Part shown: positions 18,007 to 26,489 of the stretch, one piece after another
Layout: each line of letters starts with the position of its first letter
Numbering within the stretch: position 1 is the first letter of the stretch
From: Clostridiaceae bacterium
GTDB taxonomy: Bacteria; Bacillota; Clostridia; Lachnospirales; Lachnospiraceae
Length of the DNA stretch: 64,000 nt
Reading direction: 5' to 3'
Assembly (NCBI GenBank): GCA_910575585.1
Contig: CAJTGF010000005.1
Location: 62,001-126,000 of the forward strand
Position numbers and translations under genes: made by a program
Notes under the pieces: generated by a model
Seen by the model: only the letters and a program-made list of their open reading frames with translations
Database searches by the model: none
Told to the model about the DNA's origin: nothing

Positions 18007-18342
18007 ATGAGCAACTATTCCTACAGCAAAGAACTGAACATCAATAAAGTTACATTCCGCGAGTTTGACCTTAACGACATCCGGGAAATCTTCACGAAGA
18101 TCTTCGAATCCTACAATCCAAAAGTAAAAACCGAAGTATTTGATTCCTTTTGTGAGGATTTCTACAATCTTACCACACAAATCCACGCGTCAAGTGAAAA
18201 GATCTGGCGCATGATCATAACCGATATGCTTTTTTGTTATGAGGACAAGGGGTATTTGGAGGGAGCTGCCAAAGACAGCGGAGTCAAGAGAAAGCAGTTT
18301 GCCATCATTGCCACTGTGCTCCTTGGAAAACTGCGCGGCTAA
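18007..18342 (+). CDS. Conserved hypothetical protein, 111 aa
   Basis: A small soluble, mostly helical protein with no signal peptide or membrane segment. The sequence has an acidic/aromatic N-terminal half (NINKVTFREFDLNDIREIFT) and a basic C-terminus (GVKRKQFAIIATVLLGKLRG). I do not recognise the family. AAAGAGAGGA precedes its ATG. It has its own promoter and lies 18 bases before cobI, so it probably heads a cobI-bioY transcript. A role linked to cobalamin or biotin is only a guess from position. Confidence 0.6.
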   Translation: MSNYSYSKELNINKVTFREFDLNDIREIFTKIFESYNPKVKTEVFDSFCEDFYNLTTQIHASSEKIWRMIITDMLFCYEDKGYLEGAAKDSGVKRKQFAIIATVLLGKLRG

Positions 18343-18360
18343 TAGAAAAGAGGATATTCC

Positions 18361-19053
18361 ATGAGCGGAACCTTATACGGGGTGGGAGTGGGGCCTGGGG
18401 ATCCTAAGCTGATGACGTACCTTGCGGTGGAGACCATTGAGAAATGCCCGGTCATAGCAGTGCCCGCCAGTCAGAAAGACCATGCCCTAAGCTACCGCAT
18501 CGCAAAAGGCATGGTAAAGGGGCTTAAGGAGAAGGAGTGCCTGGCTCTGTCCATTCCCATGACAAAAGACCAGACCACATTGGAGGAATGTTACCGCACG
18601 GCCGCCAATAAGCTTATCCACTGTCTGGAGGAGGGAAAGGACGCAGCGTATCTGACGCTGGGGGATCCCACCATTTATTCCACCTATATCTACATCCATC
18701 GCCTGGTAAAAGGGCAGGGGTATGACGCCAAGATCATAAGCGGCGTGCCATCTTTCTGCGCCATGGCCGCCACCGTCGGGGACAGCCTGGCAGACAGGTC
18801 CCAGCAGCTTCATGTGATCCCTCTTGCCTACGACATGGAGGAAGTCCCGGATCATAAGGGAACAAAGGTGCTTATGAAAGCAGGCTCTAAACTGCCCCTG
18901 ATAAAACAGCACCTGGAAAAATACCATCTGGAAGCCGTCATGGTGGAAAACTGCGGTCTAAAGGATGAGCGCGTCTACACAGCCGCAAATCAGATGCCGG
19001 ACAAAGCCGGTTACTATACCACCGTTCTGGTAAAAGAGGCTGACCATGATTAG
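18361..19053 (+). CDS. cobI: Precorrin-2 / cobalt-precorrin-2 C20-methyltransferase
   Basis: This enzyme transfers a methyl group from S-adenosylmethionine to C20 of (cobalt-)precorrin-2 in corrin-ring synthesis. The 230-aa protein has the tetrapyrrole methylase pattern: GTLYGVGVGPGDPKLMTYLA at the N-terminus, a central GDPTIYSTYIYIHR motif, and GVPSFCAMAA. Length matches CobI/CbiL. No other corrin genes are in the window, so it is either detached from a main cob/cbi cluster elsewhere or a relic; the frame itself looks intact. Its end overlaps the first possible bioY start. Confidence 0.88.
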   Translation: MSGTLYGVGVGPGDPKLMTYLAVETIEKCPVIAVPASQKDHALSYRIAKGMVKGLKEKECLALSIPMTKDQTTLEECYRTAANKLIHCLEEGKDAAYLTLGDPTIYSTYIYIHRLVKGQGYDAKIISGVPSFCAMAATVGDSLADRSQQLHVIPLAYDMEEVPDHKGTKVLMKAGSKLPLIKQHLEKYHLEAVMVENCGLKDERVYTAANQMPDKAGYYTTVLVKEADHD

Positions 19054-19657
19054 ATCAAAAGAGGCTGGCAGAGCCATGGCCAAAGGAAAAGATCTGACCA
19101 TCCGGGAACTGACCCTGGGAGGTCTGTTTGCCGCGCTTATTGCGGCCGGGGCGTTTATCAAGATCACGATCCCGGTGGAGCCAGTCCCCATGCACGTTAC
19201 CCTGCAGTGGTTTTTTGTGCTTTTAGCAGGGCTTCTTCTGGACAAACGGCTGGCGGGGACCAGCGTGGGCGCATACCTGCTTTTGGGGCTTATGGGGGTT
19301 CCTGTGTTTGCCTCCGGGGGAGGTCTTTCCTACCTGATCCGGCCCACGTTCGGGTATCTTATGGGTTTCGGGGCCGCCGGATTTACCATGGCATGGCTGT
19401 GCGAACGTACTGCGGCCTTTGGGTTTGTCAGGTTTTTTGCCGTGTCTCTTGCAGGGCTTTTGATCTATTATGGGGTAGGGGTGGCTTACTACTTTTTCGT
19501 GTGCCGGTTCCTTATCAGCCGGGAGGTCACCTGGCAGATTTTGTTGTTCAACTGTTTTCTCCTTACGGCTCCTGCGGATCTGGCCCTGTGTGCGGCAGCG
19601 GCCAGCGTGGCCGCAAAGCTGCAGGGATCCTTCAGAAGGATCTTATGCCAGCTGTGA
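19046..19657 (+). CDS. bioY: BioY-family biotin transporter S component
   Basis: BioY binds biotin in the membrane and works with the ECF energy-coupling module. The protein has about six hydrophobic helices with family signatures IRELTLGGLFAALIAAGAFI, PVPMHVTLQWFFVLLAGLLL, GLMGVPVFASGGGL and PTFGYLMGF. Two starts compete: ATG 19046, overlapping cobI, and ATG 19076, which matches BioY length better; both follow an AAAGAGGCTG repeat that may reflect a short duplication. No EcfA/EcfT genes lie nearby, so it likely shares a distant ECF module or works alone. Confidence 0.88.
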   Translation: MIRSKEAGRAMAKGKDLTIRELTLGGLFAALIAAGAFIKITIPVEPVPMHVTLQWFFVLLAGLLLDKRLAGTSVGAYLLLGLMGVPVFASGGGLSYLIRPTFGYLMGFGAAGFTMAWLCERTAAFGFVRFFAVSLAGLLIYYGVGVAYYFFVCRFLISREVTWQILLFNCFLLTAPADLALCAAAASVAAKLQGSFRRILCQL

Positions 19658-19708
19658 CGGCAGGACGGGCCAGGCCAGACAACTACACGTCACACAGGAT
19701 CACAGAAT

Positions 19709-19867
19709 GTACTCTCGGAGTCTCTTTGTGCCAGATTTTGTGAGATGATTTTTGTCAGATGCGCATAAATTTATGAGGCGTACGTGGAACATACGTTGAT
19801 TAAATTTATGTGCATATGACGGAAAATCGTCCACAAAGGCAGGTGCAGGAGAGATTCCGAGAGTACA
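19709..19867. repeat. Very long imperfect inverted repeat (~70-bp arms)
   Basis: The two halves of this 159-base stretch are inverted copies. The left arm begins TGTACTCTCGGAGTCTCT and ends GCATAAATTTA; the right arm, read in reverse complement, begins TGTACTCTCGGAATCTCT and ends ACATAAATTTA. The intervening parts (GATTTTTGTCAGATG against GATTTTCCGTCATATG) also align. The centre holds a 20-30 base loop. The outer end of the right arm recurs at 29318-29347. The element lies immediately before the GH2 ribosome site, so transcripts from upstream would fold it. It could be a MITE-like insertion or a structured leader. Confidence 0.7.
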
Positions 19868-19892
19868 TCAGATCAAATAGGAGGATCAAAAA

Positions 19893-21653
19893 ATGAGAGA
19901 GGAGTATCCGCGCCCGGATTTTGTCCGGGAATCATGGATGAGCCTGAACGGCAGCTGGTCTTTTGCCTACGGCGGCAAAAAGACTCAGATCCAGGTTCCG
20001 TTTGTATGTCAGAGCAAGTTAAGCGGCATCGGCGAGAGGATCCGGGAGGACCATGTGGCATATGAGCGGAAATTTACGGTTCCTAAAGACTGGAAGGGCA
20101 AAAAAGCGCTGCTCCATTTCGGGGCTGTGGATTACCAGTGCCAGGTGTTTGTCAACGGAAACTGCGTGGGAAGCCACATGGGAGGACAGACGCCGTTTTC
20201 TTTCGACATCACCAGATATCTGACCTGGCAGGAGGAGAACGTACGGGTGGAGGTGACGGACCCGTTACAGGACGAGACCATTGCCAGAGGGAAGCAGTTT
20301 TGGGAGGAGGAATCCAAATTTATCTGGTACACTCCCAGCACGGGAATCTGGCAGAGCGTGTGGCTGGAGCCGGTGGCGGACACAAGCCTTTTGTGGATCC
20401 ATTTCACGCCGGACATTGATGAGGGGACCGTAAGGATTGATTACCGCCTTTCAGACACTTCCCCCCTGCCAAGCCGGGCGCATATTACCATCCGCCTTGA
20501 CAGCCGGGAGATCTTTTGCGGCAGTATGGTGTGCAATACACTGCGCAATAGCCTGACTGTGGACGTGTTCCGAAAAAAGGCCATGGAGGGCTCCTTCCAT
20601 TTTACGGGAAATTACTGGAGTCCGGAAAATCCCATTCTCTATGATGTGGAAGTTACGGCCGATGACGGAGTAAGCGGGAATACCGCGGACATGGTAAGGA
20701 CTTATTTTGGTATGCGCAAGATCCATGTGGAGAACGGAAAACTGTACCTGAACAATCAGCCTTATTATCAGAAGCTTTTGCTGGATCAGGGCTATTGGGA
20801 AGACGGACTGGTAACCGCCCCAACGGACAACGATTACCAAGAGGATATCCGCAAGTCCAAGGCGATGGGCTTTAACGGATGCCGCAAGCATGAGAAGGTG
20901 GAGGACCCCAGGTTTTTGTACTGGGCGGACAAGATGGGCTTTCTGGTGTGGGAGGCCATGGCCAGCTTCTGGTCCTACACTCCGGAGGCGGCGTCCCGGT
21001 TTGCCCGGGAGTGGATGGATGTGATCCACCGGGACTACAGCCATCCCTGCATTGTGGTCTGGGGCATGCTTAACGAGAGCTGGGGCGTACCCAGGATCTA
21101 CAGCAATCCCCAGCAGCAAGATTTTTCCCGGGGGCTTTACTACCTGGCCCGGGGACTGGACAATACCCGCCTGGTCATTTCCAATGACGGGTGGGAGATG
21201 ACGGACACGGATATCTGCGCGTTCCACAGCTATCAACACGGGGAGAAAGAGGATGCAAGACAGCATCAGGTGTTCCGGGATTCCTTAAAGCAGGTGGATC
21301 ATTTGCGCCTGGTCATGGAGAAGCTGACCTTTGCAAAGGGCAGTTTTTATAAGGGCCAGCCTGTGGTCCTGACAGAGTGCGGGGGAATTGCGGTGAAAAC
21401 CAGGGCCTGGGAGGAACGTGGCGGCGGCGCGGACGAGACGAAAGACTGAGGGTATACCTCGGCTTCCAAAGATGAGTTTTTGGATGAGTATAAAAGGATC
21501 GTGGATGCCATATATGATTCGGATCTGCTCAGCGGGTTTTGCTATACCCAGCTGACGGATGTGGAGCAGGAGACCAACGGGCTTCTTACAAGGGATCATC
21601 AGTACAAGTTTGACCCGGAAAAGATCTTAAGGATTAATGAGAGGAAGCGGTAG
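19893..21653 (+). pseudogene. GH2 glycosidase (beta-galactosidase/glucuronidase type) with one in-frame TGA
   Basis: The frame encodes a GH2 enzyme: sugar-binding jelly roll (FVNGNCVGSHMGGQTPFSFD), Ig-like domain, and TIM barrel with acid/base Glu395 (VVWGMLNESWG) and nucleophile Glu495 (VVLTECGG). A TGA at 21447-21449 stops it after 518 residues, yet the same frame continues with conserved family sequence (FCYTQLTDVEQETNGLL) to TAG 21651-21653. The family has Lys-Asp-Trp-Gly-Tyr here, so TGG has become TGA. The lost 68 residues close the barrel. Either a recent nonsense mutation, a sequencing error, or readthrough. No signal peptide. Confidence 0.8.
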
Positions 21654-21670
21654 GCACTGGAAGCAAGAAG

Positions 21671-21706
21671 AAAAAGCCTTATAGCCAGATGAGCTTAGGG
21701 CTTTTT
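21671..21706. terminator. Shared terminator of the GH2 gene and the convergent gene
   Basis: AAAAAGCC (21671-21678) pairs with GGCTTTTT (21699-21706). It is preceded by A-rich and followed by T-rich sequence, so it can work in both directions. On the minus strand it contains the last codons of the truncated gene next door. Confidence 0.65.
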
Positions 21707-22276
21707 CAATTCCTCAATGCAACAGTCTATTTGTCGCCCCTGGCCGGTGGGATTGCCGTGAGCATCAATACGTTTAACCGGAGAATTTCTATGGGATACG
21801 GACTCGCCCCCAAGGCAACTTGCCAAAATTGGCTCAAAAAGATATCCGGTCTCCTGGGCGCTGCGATTATCAATATCATAAATGAATTTCCTCCAACTCA
21901 TCCAGGAAAACAACAGATCATCTTCACAATTGCCGTACTCCAGCAGACATCTTGGCCCAATTTGTTCTGTGAAAGGAAACGGCTGTGTTTTTAAAATATT
22001 GTAGAATTTAAATCTTCTTCGCCAAAGTTCCGATAGATTTTTTAGATAAAGATAGATAACATTCTCCGTATTGGTAACACCGGACAGACGCAAATATTTT
22101 ACGGCGTCTTCCACGTTTACCACGGGAAGTTTGGCAACTTGTTTTGGCGTGATTGTATAAAGGTTCTCTTTTGCCAGTCTGAAAAACGGTTCCGAGAACC
22201 ACTCCGGATCATTTTCAAAAATATCCAGATAAGCAATATGGATAAGTAAATTGTGTACCCATGTTTCAATTCCCAT
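21695..22276 (-). pseudogene. Probable 3'-truncated type II restriction endonuclease
   Basis: A 193-aa product from ATG 22276; a longer reading from 22354 would overlap the promoter (TTTTCA-17-TATAAT, 22322-22350 on this strand). I recognise, from memory and not from a search, similarity to a restriction-endonuclease-like family with NRSAQETGYLFEPILASCLG, ISHRNSP-like SVSHRNSPVKRID and GRQIDCCIE. The Asp of RQID would be the first acidic residue of a PD-(D/E)xK site. The protein stops eight residues later inside a terminator hairpin, where the partner (E/K)xK strand should follow. It is therefore probably truncated and inactive. No methyltransferase gene is adjacent. Confidence 0.45.
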
Positions 22277-22360
22277 TTCTTTGCTTTTTGTGCAAATAGA
22301 TTCCTGATTTCTGCTGCCTCCTATTATACACGAAAACAGGCTCCATGAAAACAAGGAAAT

Positions 22361-22395
22361 AAAAAATAGCCATCCTTCAAACGGGACGGCTATTT
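22361..22395 (-). terminator. Terminator of the alpha-galactosidase gene
   Basis: A 12-base stem with one mismatch: on the plus strand AAATAGCCATCC (22364-22375) and GGACGGCTATTT (22384-22395). On the minus strand it ends in a T-run. It lies 6 bases past the stop codon. Confidence 0.8.
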
Positions 22396-22400
22396 CTGAC

Positions 22401-24590
22401 TTAATCTTTCCTCACAAGATGAAACTGAAACGCCGAGTACTCCGGCACTTCCCGGTTAATGGGGATCCCGGCATTCATAAGCCCGGCGCCGGAGCGCGTC
22501 TCCTGGCTGCCGTTTACAGAATACATGGCAAAAGGCTCCAGCCCCTTGACCTTCACATACTCCTGGGGGCCGTTGCAGGTCAGATTCGTAACGACCACGC
22601 TTACGAGAGATTCCCTTTTGTCCTTGGTCACATGCTGCCAGGCTGTCATATTACCAGGCGCAAAGGGGTTGGTCAGGCGGTAAAAATCTCCATAGAAAGT
22701 GATGTGATAGTATTTGCGGAACAGCCGGCTCTGTTCCCTGCAGATCTTTTGTTCCTCCTTTGTCAGGTGGGTGGCGTCCAGCTCATAGCCGAAGGTGCCG
22801 CACATGGCCACCACGGCCTTTGTTTCCAATGGGACGAATCTGCCGCTGTCAGAGATATGGGCTCCCATGGTGCAGGTAGGGTACACAAAGGAAGTGCCGT
22901 AGTGGAGCTTTAACCGGTCAATGGGGTTATTGTTGTCGCTGACCCAGTACTGGGGGTAATAGTGGAGCATGGCCGGGTCAAACCGTCCGCCGCCGCCGCT
23001 GCACCCCTCAAACAGGATATCCGGATGGGTCAGGATGATCTCGTCCATGACCCGGTACAGGCCAAGAATGTAGCGGTGGTACACCTCCCCCTGTTTTTGG
23101 GCAGGCAGGCCGTTGGACCAGATGTCCGTTAAGGAGCGGTTGATGTCCCATTTCACATAGTAGATATTGGCGTCGTCCAGGATGGCGTTGACGCTTTTAA
23201 TCAAATAATCCTGTACATCTTTGCGGCTTAGATCCAGGGCAATCTGGTTGCGGCTGCGGACCGCGTGCCTGCCGGGGATCTCCATGGCCCAGTCCGGGTG
23301 AGCCCGGTAAAGGTCGCTGTCCTCGGACACCATCTCCGGTTCAAACCAGATGCCGAACTTCATACCCAGATCATTGATCTGCTCCACCAGCTTGTGGAGG
23401 CCGCATTTGATCTTGTTCTCATTGACCACCCAGTCCCCAAGGCCGCTGTTGTCGTCATCCCGCTTTCCAAACCAGCCGTCGTCCATCACAAGAAGGTCCA
23501 CGCCCATGTCCTTGGCCGCCTCAGCGATCTTTACCAGCTTCACGTCGTCAAAATCCATGAACGCCGCCTCCCAGCTGTTGATCAGCACAGGCCGCTCCAC
23601 CTGGCTCACAAACTTGCTGCGGCATAAGTTGGTGCGGTAGAAGTCGTGGTACAGGTGGCTGAGTCCCGTAAATCCTTCCATACTAAAGGCCATCACCACC
23701 TCCGGCCCCTCAAACGTCTCGCCGGGCTTTAACTGGTAGAAAAACTGTTTGGGATTGATGCCCATCCCCAGACGCAGCTGGTCATACTGGTCAAGCTCTG
23801 CCTCTGCCAGGAAATTGCCGCTGTACATCAAAGAGAAGCCGTAGCACCTGCCGTAGTCCTCCGTGGTCTCCCTGCCGCAGAGGATGACAAAGGGATTCTG
23901 CTGATGGCTGGAAGAGCCCCGGACGCTGCCGATGTTGTGGATGTGATGGGTCATGGCCTGGCGCTCCACCTGCCGCTCCTGGCCGTAGCGGCCCGGAAGG
24001 CTTACCAGATCAAAATCAGCCCCGTTTAAAAAGTCCAGGCACAAAGACATGATCTTTGACAGATGGATAGGCTTGTCCCCGCCATTTACCACTTTCACCG
24101 CCCGGGTGATGATGTCCGCCTCCTCAAAGACACCATAGAGCAGCAGAACTTTCACTTGGCTGGCCTGATCCACAAGGGTCACTTCCAAAGAGTCCACGAT
24201 GTCCGTATCCCTGGCAAACACTGTGGGAAGCGTGTCCAGTTTATATTTGCCTTTCAAGATCTGGTAGCTTTCTGCCTTTCCGTGGAAGGAGTAGCTGCCG
24301 TCGCTGTTGACCACCTGGATGCTGGCCGCCCTGAAATCCCCCTGCTGCTGGGTGGAGAACTCCTGGGGCTGGGCATCCAGGGAGAAGGTCCGTTCGCCGC
24401 GGGACTCATAAGGATTGCCGGAAAATCCCCGGTCATACTGCATGATCTGCCAGCTCATGTCCGCATCCGGGATAGACGGCCCATAGTAAAGGTGCAGAAG
24501 ATAGTCCAAATTGCCGATCTTCATCTGATAGGATGTATGTTTGGTGTGGAGAGTAATCGTTTTTGCCTGTTTGTTAACTGTAATAGCCAT
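22401..24590 (-). CDS. Alpha-galactosidase, GH36
   Basis: A 729-aa cytoplasmic enzyme that releases alpha-linked galactose from raffinose-type sugars or melibiose. The N-terminal beta-sandwich holds YDRGFSGNPYESRGERTFSL. The barrel has WEAAFMDFD, LVMDDGWFGKRDDDNSGLGDW, nucleophile Asp482 in YVKWDINR, EGCSGGGGRFDPAML and acid/base Asp552 in WVSDNNNPID. Length equals the standard clostridial/bacillar GH36 (AgaA/RafA type), and all catalytic residues are present. It is transcribed away from a complete sugar ABC importer, which probably feeds it. No secretion signal is present, so oligosaccharides must be imported first. Confidence 0.95.
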   Translation of the reverse strand: MAITVNKQAKTITLHTKHTSYQMKIGNLDYLLHLYYGPSIPDADMSWQIMQYDRGFSGNPYESRGERTFSLDAQPQEFSTQQQGDFRAASIQVVNSDGSYSFHGKAESYQILKGKYKLDTLPTVFARDTDIVDSLEVTLVDQASQVKVLLLYGVFEEADIITRAVKVVNGGDKPIHLSKIMSLCLDFLNGADFDLVSLPGRYGQERQVERQAMTHHIHNIGSVRGSSSHQQNPFVILCGRETTEDYGRCYGFSLMYSGNFLAEAELDQYDQLRLGMGINPKQFFYQLKPGETFEGPEVVMAFSMEGFTGLSHLYHDFYRTNLCRSKFVSQVERPVLINSWEAAFMDFDDVKLVKIAEAAKDMGVDLLVMDDGWFGKRDDDNSGLGDWVVNENKIKCGLHKLVEQINDLGMKFGIWFEPEMVSEDSDLYRAHPDWAMEIPGRHAVRSRNQIALDLSRKDVQDYLIKSVNAILDDANIYYVKWDINRSLTDIWSNGLPAQKQGEVYHRYILGLYRVMDEIILTHPDILFEGCSGGGGRFDPAMLHYYPQYWVSDNNNPIDRLKLHYGTSFVYPTCTMGAHISDSGRFVPLETKAVVAMCGTFGYELDATHLTKEEQKICREQSRLFRKYYHITFYGDFYRLTNPFAPGNMTAWQHVTKDKRESLVSVVVTNLTCNGPQEYVKVKGLEPFAMYSVNGSQETRSGAGLMNAGIPINREVPEYSAFQFHLVRKD

Positions 24591-24639
24591 AGGACGCTCC
24601 TTTGAATATGTTTAACATAACGTCAGTCTACCATATTTT

Positions 24640-24658
24640 GGATAAAATTGCTTTATCC
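24640..24658. promoter_or_regulatory. Palindromic operator-like site between alpha-galactosidase and ABC importer genes
   Basis: GGATAAA-ATTGC-TTTATCC is a perfect 7-base inverted repeat with a 5-base centre. It sits about 50 bases upstream of the alpha-galactosidase start in the divergent control region, consistent with a sugar-responsive repressor or activator site. No regulator gene is adjacent. The rest of 24591-25087 is AT-rich with no gene that I can support. Confidence 0.45.
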
Positions 24659-24856
24659 TAATGAATGATAAAACAGTAAAAATGAAACATTCCGCCTGCA
24701 GATGCCTCTGCCCCAACGTCCCTGGTCGGCAGTTTCATGCCTGCCATCTTTAGACGCAGCATGACGACGGTTTTGTTAATAATATCCAATTAAAAATCTA
24801 AAAATAATGTATCCACCAAATTAAACTGTGAATTTCAAATAATTTTTCAATTTCTA

Positions 24857-24885
24857 TTGCAAATTTTTAATATAAAGTATATAAT
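24857..24885 (+). promoter_or_regulatory. Promoter of the sugar ABC importer operon
   Basis: TTGCAA (24857-24862), a 17-base AT-rich spacer and TATAAT (24880-24885). The leader is about 195 bases long and contains GC-rich segments near 24950-25065 that could fold. Confidence 0.7.
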
Positions 24886-25087
24886 CTACTTATTCCAATT
24901 CAAAGAACATTTGTCTTTTCTATCAGAAAGGGAAATGTTCCGGTTTTGGGGACCGCGCGTGGATCCCGCGCAGTTTGACAGGACACCTTAAATCAAAGCT
25001 TTCGAAAAATAAGCACCATACGCCGGCGGGCCAAGACCGGGGCTCCCATTTGGCGGCCGGCAGAACAGGAAAGGAAGGAATACACAG

Positions 25088-26407
25088 ATGAGATCAAGAA
25101 AACTGAGCATCACAATGGCAGCCATCCTGGCAGCCGGCGCCATTTTGTCCGGCTGCAGCCAGGGCAGCAGTTCCGGCGGGGCCGAAGCCCCCGGCGGCGC
25201 GGACACCAAAGCGGCGGAAGATGGCGGCGGTTCGGGAGAGTCTTCCGGTTCCGGCATTGAGTTGGAGCTGTTTATCTCCAAACCTGAGGTGGTGGAGGTG
25301 ATGGAGGACATTGCCGGCAAGTTCTGTGAGGAGAATCCGGGCGTGAACATTGAGGTGGTCAGTTCCGATGACGGCCGTACCGTGGTCCAGACCAGGGCGG
25401 CCAGCAACAAACTGCCGGATATTATGAATACCTTCCCGGCGGAAGATTTCTACAAAAACATGTTTAAGGAAGGTTACTTTGAGGAGATCACGGACCAGGA
25501 ATTTTTAAGCAAAGTCAACGCCGAGACCATGGAGATGTCCGACTGCGACGGCAGCTTTTACGCGGTGCCTATGTCCCTTAGCACCTACGGCATCTACGCC
25601 AACATGGATGTGCTCAACGCCAACGGCATCACCAAGACGCCCGATACCTGGGAAGAGCTGATCGCGGACTTGGAGACATTGAAAGCCAACGGCGTAACCG
25701 GTTTCCTTATGCCCGACAAGGACGTAGGCAACGTAGCCCAGAGATTTGAGCGCACCGCAGGCATCATCAACAATGATTCCTACTCCGAGTTTAAAAAAGT
25801 TGCCGACGGGGAGATGGAGGCAAAGGATTCTCCAACCCTTAAGACCTGGTGCGACTACAACGAGCAGCTGTTGCAATATACAACAGACGACCACATGGGC
25901 ATGGACTATGACATCGCGGCAGCGGAGTTTAGCAACGGCAATGCCGGATTCATGTTAAGCGGCACCTGGATGCTGTCTACGGTTCAGAAAAATAACCCGG
26001 ATGCCAAGGTAGAGCTTTTCGCGTTCCCGCACCCCAGAGGGGAGGCCACCAAGGTTCCGGTTAATATCGATACTTCCTTCAGCATCTCCTCCACCTGCGC
26101 CGACAAGGAGCTTGGCCTTAAGTTTTTGGAGTTTATGACCAGGCCGGATATCGCCCAGATGTACTGCGACGTGGACGGCAATGTAAGCACCATTGAGGGC
26201 GTGGAGTACAATATTCCCGAACACGCCAACATGAAGGCCGCTGTGGATCAGGGGAATATCTTCCTTACGGCTGTCAACTTCTGGCCCAACGGTTTAAGAG
26301 AGGAGATCCGGGACGGCTGCCAGACCTTCCTTAGCGACTGTGACCGAGAGTCTTTCTTTGAATCCTGCCAGGAAGCCATTGAGGTCATCTACGGAGACAA
26401 CCAATAA
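25088..26407 (+). CDS. Sugar ABC transporter substrate-binding lipoprotein
   Basis: A 439-aa family 1 extracellular solute-binding protein. The signal ends in GAILSGC with lipidated Cys23; about 35 Gly/Ser/Ala-rich residues form a flexible tether. The mature part shows the two-lobe pattern with LPDIMNTFPAEDFYKN, YAVPMSLSTYGIYANMDVLN and NAGFMLSGTWML, all typical of oligosaccharide binders such as MsmE/RafE. It is the first gene of an SBP-permease-permease operon facing an alpha-galactosidase, so raffinose-family or other alpha-galactosides are likely ligands. The ATPase is missing here; such systems usually share an MsmK-type ATPase. Confidence 0.9.
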   Translation: MRSRKLSITMAAILAAGAILSGCSQGSSSGGAEAPGGADTKAAEDGGGSGESSGSGIELELFISKPEVVEVMEDIAGKFCEENPGVNIEVVSSDDGRTVVQTRAASNKLPDIMNTFPAEDFYKNMFKEGYFEEITDQEFLSKVNAETMEMSDCDGSFYAVPMSLSTYGIYANMDVLNANGITKTPDTWEELIADLETLKANGVTGFLMPDKDVGNVAQRFERTAGIINNDSYSEFKKVADGEMEAKDSPTLKTWCDYNEQLLQYTTDDHMGMDYDIAAAEFSNGNAGFMLSGTWMLSTVQKNNPDAKVELFAFPHPRGEATKVPVNIDTSFSISSTCADKELGLKFLEFMTRPDIAQMYCDVDGNVSTIEGVEYNIPEHANMKAAVDQGNIFLTAVNFWPNGLREEIRDGCQTFLSDCDRESFFESCQEAIEVIYGDNQ

Positions 26408-26417
26408 GCGCTTTATG

Positions 26418-26445
26418 GGCGGAGGCCGCGGAGCGGTCCTCCGCC
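26418..26445 (+). terminator. Stem-loop between binding protein and permease genes
   Basis: A perfect 8-base stem, GGCGGAGG (26418-26425) and CCTCCGCC (26438-26445), with no T-tract directly after it. Such hairpins often protect binding-protein mRNA or reduce permease expression, giving excess binding protein. Confidence 0.6.
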
Positions 26446-26489
26446 TGTTGTATAAAAAAGCCGTTATTTTTTAAAGGAGGGCTGCTTTA

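Noticed and set aside
19840-19869. Glycine riboswitch, because GGAGAGA appears in the GH2 leader and at 29325
   Set aside because: Only this heptamer matches; the riboswitch core that should follow is absent and the ribosome site comes too soon.
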